Part shown: positions 48,537-52,614 of the stretch, piece after piece
How positions within the stretch are numbered: position 1 is the first letter of the stretch
Layout of the letters: every line of letters begins with the position of its first letter
From: a bacterium
GTDB lineage: Bacteria; Ratteibacteria; UBA8468; B48-G9; DTJG01
Assembly (NCBI GenBank): GCA_029552985.1
Contig: JAKPDB010000113.1
Span: 1-52,614, forward strand
Length of the DNA: 52,614 bases
Reading direction: 5' to 3'
Notes under the pieces: model-generated
The model's input: the letters and a program-made list of their open reading frames with translations, nothing else
What the model was told of the DNA's origin: nothing
Databases searched by the model: none
Position numbers and translations under genes: made by a program

Positions 48537-50326
48537 TGGACATAATGGTTTATTATTTTATCGGGATACCGTTTATCGCAGGACTGTTCTGTTTACTTTT
48601 GCCTGATAAGTGGAAAACTTTGATGTGGGCTATTGCGTTTGATGTGTGCCTTGTCTTGTTTGGCTATTTTGTTTACTTTTTTGATAAAATACCGGCTTTA
48701 ACAGGAAATTTATTTGTTTGGGACGGTTTAACAAATTTCACACTTCTTGGGGTAAGTTTCTTTGGATTGATTATCAGTTTGTACAGTTATAATTTGACGA
48801 TTGATTTTCTCAATAGGTACTACGGGTTTTTGTTATTAACAGTCGCTTCAGGAATTGGCGTTAGTGTTTCAAACAATTTACTTTTGATGGCAGTGTTCTG
48901 GGGAATTCTTGCGATCACTCTTTATATGATGATAAATCTTGGTGGTTCGGATGCAGCATACCCGGCGAAAAAGACGTTTATTATGGTTGGTGGAAGCGAT
49001 TCATTCCTGATACTTGGTATTGCAATTGTATGGGTCTTAACCGGAGTTTTGAATATCACTGAAATGCATATAGAAATTGATAGGGCGCTTGCCGCATGCG
49101 GTTTTCTAAGTTTCGTGATCGCTGCTTTTACAAAGGCAGGAGCAATGCCGTTTCATAGCTGGATACCTGAGATCGCTGAAAATGCGCCAGTTTCTGTGAT
49201 GGCTTTTCTTCCTGCTTCAATTGATAAACTGCTTGGAATATATCTACTAGCAAGGGTTTGTCTAAATATGTTTTCCTATCATGAAACCATGTGGTTCTTA
49301 CTGAGATTGGTAGGTGCTTTGACAATCGTATGCGCGGTTTTCATGGCGCTGATTCAACATAATATGAAAAAACTTCTTGCGTATCACGCTGTAAGTCAGG
49401 TCGGATACATGGTGCTTGGTATTGCGAGTGCAAATTCTGTTGGAGTTGTTGGAGGCCTGTTTCATATGCTTAATCACGCGATTTATAAGTGCTGTCTATT
49501 CCTTGGTGCAGGGTCAGTGGAAGAGAAAACAAAAACCACAGACCTTGATCAACTTGGTGGTCTGGCAGGTATGATGCCCATTACATTTGTCAGTTTTCTT
49601 TTTGCTTCTTTTGCAATTAGTGGCATACCACCATTTAATGGATTTTTTTCAAAATGGATGATTTATCAGGGATTGGTTGAAGCAGGGAAAAGTGGTGAGC
49701 CATCTTGGATTTTGTGGATTGTAATGGCTTTGATTGGTAGTGGCTTGACACTGGCAAGTTTTATGAAAATTATTCATGCTGTTTTCCTTGGTCAAAAATC
49801 CGCAAGTATTGAGAAAAAGGATATTAAAGAGGTTCACTGGACAATGTTTGTTCCAGCAACGATTTTATCTTTATTATGTCTGTGTTTTGGTTTATTTTAT
49901 TTCCAGATACCCCTTTCAAAATTTTTCCTGCCGATTATGAGAATTGACAATATGGAGTATATACTTAATCTGGAACTTCCACTACTTTTAATCATTGCGG
50001 GCATAATACTCGGGTTTGTAATTTATCCGATGTTTATGCCAAGGAAAAGAAGGATTGCGCCTGTATTTATTGGAGGGGAAAAGCAGGAAGAAGAAATGAG
50101 GATATCAGGAACAGAATTTTACAATGTCATCAGAGATACGAGATTTTTAAAAACGATGTATGTCGCAGCCGAGAAAAAAATTACAGATCTTTATGAAGTG
50201 CTGAAGTCAACAGTTTTATATTTCACTGAGGGTTTCAGGGTAATTCATACTGGAATACTTGGCACATATTTGACCTGGATATTATTCGGAACCCTAGTTT
50301 TTTTGTACATTTTTATCAGATGGTGA
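48536..50326 (+). CDS. NuoL/HyfB/MrpD-like ion-translocating membrane subunit
   Basis: 596 residues, about 14 helices plus a C-terminal extension with one more helix (L-V-F-L-Y-I-F-I). A-F-T-K-A-G-A-M-P-F-H-S-W-I-P carries the TM7 Lys, and L-L-A-Y-H-A-V-S-Q-V-G-Y-M carries the conserved His/Gln region. In the TM5 region, where most antiporter-like subunits read F-W-E or F-F-E, this protein reads A-V-F-W-G-I-L-A, so the usual Glu is missing. It may pump by another residue, or serve a structural role beside the second antiporter-like subunit at 51793. Confidence 0.88.
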   Translation: MDIMVYYFIGIPFIAGLFCLLLPDKWKTLMWAIAFDVCLVLFGYFVYFFDKIPALTGNLFVWDGLTNFTLLGVSFFGLIISLYSYNLTIDFLNRYYGFLLLTVASGIGVSVSNNLLLMAVFWGILAITLYMMINLGGSDAAYPAKKTFIMVGGSDSFLILGIAIVWVLTGVLNITEMHIEIDRALAACGFLSFVIAAFTKAGAMPFHSWIPEIAENAPVSVMAFLPASIDKLLGIYLLARVCLNMFSYHETMWFLLRLVGALTIVCAVFMALIQHNMKKLLAYHAVSQVGYMVLGIASANSVGVVGGLFHMLNHAIYKCCLFLGAGSVEEKTKTTDLDQLGGLAGMMPITFVSFLFASFAISGIPPFNGFFSKWMIYQGLVEAGKSGEPSWILWIVMALIGSGLTLASFMKIIHAVFLGQKSASIEKKDIKEVHWTMFVPATILSLLCLCFGLFYFQIPLSKFFLPIMRIDNMEYILNLELPLLLIIAGIILGFVIYPMFMPRKRRIAPVFIGGEKQEEEMRISGTEFYNVIRDTRFLKTMYVAAEKKITDLYEVLKSTVLYFTEGFRVIHTGILGTYLTWILFGTLVFLYIFIRW

Positions 50327-50361
50327 GCGATGTAAGAATTTGCAAACTGGAGAGATGAGAA

Positions 50362-50934
50362 ATGATAGAAACGCTTATCAGCATGCTGATTTTTTTCATG
50401 ATTATAGGAGCAATTATTGCTCTTGAAACAACTGACTTGCTGTCAGCAGTGATATCTATTGGAGCGATTGGCAGTGTTGCCAGTATATGCTACCTGTTTG
50501 TTGGTGCTCCTGATATCGCCAGCACGCAACTTGTTGTTGAAGTTCTAACAATTATTATCCTGATCAGGGCAACAATCAGGCACGACCTTATCACGATTGA
50601 CGGCGATAGAGAATTTTTTGGACTTACGATAACACTTGCCTTAATTTTCGTTTTATTTTTGTTTGGTATCAAAGCGTTTAATAATCTTTTTGACTTTGGT
50701 AATCCTGCAATATCTCAACTGCCTGAAGCGCCGTCTAACAGATACCTTGCTTGTGGATTTCAGGAAACAGGCGCAAACAACATACTATCAGCAATCCTTT
50801 TTGATTACAGGGGTCTTGACACATTTGGACAATTGTGTGTGTTATTCGCCGGGATATGGGGCGCGTTCGCAATCATGAGGGTACAGAGCAGAAGAAAGAA
50901 AACAGGTAAAGGTGATGGTAATGAAGACAGATAA
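50362..50934 (+). CDS. MbhD-MbhE-like subunit (DUF4040 plus MrpA C-terminal type)
   Basis: 190 residues, about five helices. The first part (about 1-75) has L-E-T-T-D-L-L-S-A-V-I and F-V-G-A-P-D-I-A-S-T-Q-L-V-V-E, the DUF4040/MbhD signature. The second part has T-G-A-N-N-I-L-S-A-I-L-F-D-Y-R-G-L-D-T-F-G, as in the MrpA end/MbhE. Archaeal Mbh has these as two proteins; here they are one. GGAGAGATGA precedes the ATG. Confidence 0.85.
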   Translation: MIETLISMLIFFMIIGAIIALETTDLLSAVISIGAIGSVASICYLFVGAPDIASTQLVVEVLTIIILIRATIRHDLITIDGDREFFGLTITLALIFVLFLFGIKAFNNLFDFGNPAISQLPEAPSNRYLACGFQETGANNILSAILFDYRGLDTFGQLCVLFAGIWGAFAIMRVQSRRKKTGKGDGNEDR

Positions 50935-51439
50935 CAAATATCCAGGTATGAGTTTAATTGTTAAGAATACTGCTAAAGCAGTTATGGGATTGATTTTTCT
51001 TTTTGGTATTTATCTTACTCTGTATGGACATATAAGTCCTGCAAGCGGCTTTTCAGGGGGGGTCGTTTTTGCTTGCACATTCATACTGATGACCCTTGCT
51101 TTTGGAAAGGATGTTGTGTTAAAATTCCTTGGTAAAACCACTGCTTACGTTCTTAATTGCGTTGCGGCTCTTTTATTTTTGTTAATTGCCAGTTTGGGCG
51201 TTTTTTACAGTGGCAACTTTTTTGAAAACTTCCTTGAGAAAATGTATCCTTCGGCAAATTTTCGACTTTTCAGCGCAGGGGTTATCCCTTTTTATAATCT
51301 TTTGATGGCAATTAATATCGGTGCTGGTTTATTTATGGTGTTTATTATTTTTGCGGTGAGAAGGGTTGTTGACACGGATGGAAAAAGAAAACTGATTTCA
51401 ACAGAATTTTTTGATATAAAGAAAGGTGAGAGTCAATGA
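50921..51439 (+). CDS. MnhB/MrpB-like subunit (MbhF-like)
   Basis: About 172 residues from the ATG at 50921, chosen for AAAGGTGAT before it; GTG/ATG codons just upstream lie inside that site. About four helices. L-Y-G-H-I-S-P-A-S-G-F-S-G-G-V is the MnhB signature. It belongs to the Na+/H+ antiporter-derived arm. It overlaps the previous gene by 14 bases and the next by four. Confidence 0.87.
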   Translation: MKTDNKYPGMSLIVKNTAKAVMGLIFLFGIYLTLYGHISPASGFSGGVVFACTFILMTLAFGKDVVLKFLGKTTAYVLNCVAALLFLLIASLGVFYSGNFFENFLEKMYPSANFRLFSAGVIPFYNLLMAINIGAGLFMVFIIFAVRRVVDTDGKRKLISTEFFDIKKGESQ

Positions 51440-51783
51440 TTTATACACTGTGTTTTGTCTTATTTCTCGTGGGCTTATATGGGGTAACGTGCAAGAAAAA
51501 CATTGTGAAGATTATTTTGGGGTTTTTAATTATGGAACACAGCGTCAATTTGTTTTTAATTCTTCTTGGATGGAAAAAAGATGGAATCACGCCTGTTCTG
51601 GGGAAAGGTATGAGCTCTGATATGCTGGTAAGAAACGCTGTTGACCCATTGCCGCAGGCAATGGTGCTTATTTTAATCGTTATCGGACTTGGAATTCTGG
51701 CACTGATGGTTGCATTTGCAATACGGCTCTATCAGAAATATGGAACTTTTGATATAACAGAAATGAACAAGTTGAAACATTAG
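51436..51783 (+). CDS. MnhC/NuoK-like subunit (MbhG-like)
   Basis: 115 residues, three helices. G-F-L-I-M-E-H-S-V-N-L-F-L has the conserved Glu of NuoK/MrpC. D-P-L-P-Q-A-M-V-L-I-L-I-V-I-G-L-G is the MrpC-specific stretch. AAAGGTGAGAG precedes the ATG. Part of the ion-translocating arm. Confidence 0.92.
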   Translation: MIYTLCFVLFLVGLYGVTCKKNIVKIILGFLIMEHSVNLFLILLGWKKDGITPVLGKGMSSDMLVRNAVDPLPQAMVLILIVIGLGILALMVAFAIRLYQKYGTFDITEMNKLKH

Positions 51784-51792
51784 GAATGATTT

Positions 51793-52614
51793 ATGAATAA
51801 TCTTTCGTTATTTTTATCTTTGCCGGCAGCAGTGGCGTTTTTTATCCCTGTTGTGAGCAGAAGGGCAAAGTGGTTTCCTGACATTATTGCCAATCTGACC
51901 ACATTTTCCTTGCTTTTGCTTTCTTTGCTGACATTAAATCGTGAGGTTGTGTATAAAATAGGCAACTGGCCTGCTCCCTATGGAATAGTCCTGGTTCTGG
52001 ATGGTTTCAGCTGTATGATGCTGGTTATAGTAAACATTATAGGATTTATGGTGACGCTATTTTCTGTTGAATACATTGAGAGATTTTATACCTCCAAACT
52101 TCGCTATTATTCCTTATTGCTTCTGTGCATGACAGGAATGAACGGGGCCATTTTATCTGGTGACATTTTCAATGTTTTTATATTTCTTGAACTTGCTCTT
52201 GTTTCATCCTATGCTCTTGTGGGGTTTGGTTGCAGTAACAAAGATCTTGAAGCTGGTTTCAAATATCTCGTTATTAATCTTCTTGCTTCCAATCTGATTC
52301 TTTTTGGCATTGTTCTGATGTACGGAAAATTTGCAACTTTGAATATGGCTCATATATCTCAAATGTTGTATTCCGGTGGCAACAATGATATTATGGTGAT
52401 GTTTGCTTTTGTCCTTTTCCTTGTTGGCTTCGGCACAAAATCGGCGCTTGTTCCATTCCATGGGTGGGTTCCTGATGCATATATGTCAGCACCAGCGCCT
52501 GTGTCTGCGCTTCTTGCAGGAGGAATTATCAAATCTCTTGGTGTTTATGTTCTTTTACGATTAACCTACAATGTATTTGGAATAACTCCGATGGTTTCAA
52601 CGATATTCATGTAT
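51793..52614 (+). CDS. MnhD/MbhH-like antiporter subunit, partial at window edge
   Basis: 274 codons are open from the ATG at 51793 to the last base, with no stop. GGAA lies upstream of the start. The TM5 region reads F-I-F-L-E-L-A-L-V-S-S-Y with the expected Glu, and F-G-T-K-S-A-L-V-P-F-H-G-W-V-P-D carries the TM7 Lys. A-P-A-P-V-S-A-L-L-A-G follows. Unlike the NuoL-like subunit at 48536 it keeps both channel residues. The 3' part lies outside the window. Confidence 0.92.
   Translation, partial: MNNLSLFLSLPAAVAFFIPVVSRRAKWFPDIIANLTTFSLLLLSLLTLNREVVYKIGNWPAPYGIVLVLDGFSCMMLVIVNIIGFMVTLFSVEYIERFYTSKLRYYSLLLLCMTGMNGAILSGDIFNVFIFLELALVSSYALVGFGCSNKDLEAGFKYLVINLLASNLILFGIVLMYGKFATLNMAHISQMLYSGGNNDIMVMFAFVLFLVGFGTKSALVPFHGWVPDAYMSAPAPVSALLAGGIIKSLGVYVLLRLTYNVFGITPMVSTIFMY

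Overview
The window looks like a chromosomal segment of an uncultured, anaerobic, diderm bacterium of roughly 37 % G+C (estimated by eye). LptD, the ADP-heptose enzymes GmhA and RfaE2, and an NlpD-like lipoprotein point to an LPS outer membrane. Oxygen-sensitive radical-SAM enzymes and a large energy-converting [NiFe] hydrogenase point to anaerobic fermentative life. H-X9-DG pseudopilins, a DUF4838 protein, URO-D-like proteins and many sugar-handling proteins are typical of the PVC/Omnitrophota-like candidate phyla; that placement is an inference, because no rRNA or ribosomal protein gene is present.

Layout. 1-1240: no large gene; two related promoter/mini-ORF/boxA-like cassettes and clusters of short palindromic repeats. 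1241-4453 (+): a pseudopilin, a GspC-like PDZ protein, an AmrS radical-SAM enzyme and a DUF559 endonuclease embedded in the repeats. 4789-8284 (-): DNA glycosylase, URO-D-like protein and DUF4838 protein. 8700-10196 (+): rhamnulokinase. 10193-17237 (-): 5-formyl-THF cyclo-ligase and rarA preceded by a candidate 6S RNA, then an overlapping cluster of a tRNA m1A methyltransferase, QueH, a CcdA/TauE-like membrane protein, a Memo-AMMECR1 fusion, a second AmrS and a Mut7-C protein. 17469-21724 (-): tRNA-Met overlapping rdgB, then rph, lptD and a PfkB kinase. 21880-22749 (+): a second pseudopilin. 22784-23081: tRNA-Ala whose 3' end is duplicated around a GC-rich structured insert. 23041-26025 (-): sialidase-like protein, DapA/NanA-like aldolase and a pair of paralogous unknown proteins. 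26078-28076 (+): tatD and mtaB. 28063-36982 (-): an eleven-gene, largely overlapping operon, nth to folE. 37055-43047 (+): CapA lipoprotein, a 1011-residue secreted glycosidase-like protein, a sugar-isomerase-like protein and a Gfo/Idh/MocA oxidoreductase. 43177-52614 (+): the hydrogenase operon, running off the right edge.

The hydrogenase operon joins three modules. A diaphorase-like pair resembles the beta and gamma subunits of archaeal sulfhydrogenase. A group 4 [NiFe] hydrogenase core has both nickel-binding CxxC pairs. A membrane arm has a NuoL-like pump subunit plus Mrp/Mbh antiporter subunits. As a whole it reads as a pyridine-nucleotide-coupled, ion-translocating hydrogenase, and it is the strongest metabolic finding here. 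Other leads are the tRNA-Ala insert, the candidate 6S RNA next to rarA, an envelope-anchored AmmeMemoRadiSam cluster, a possible link between DUF559 nucleases and palindromic repeats, and the duplicated leader cassettes at the left end. No CRISPR array, IS transposase or prophage gene was found.
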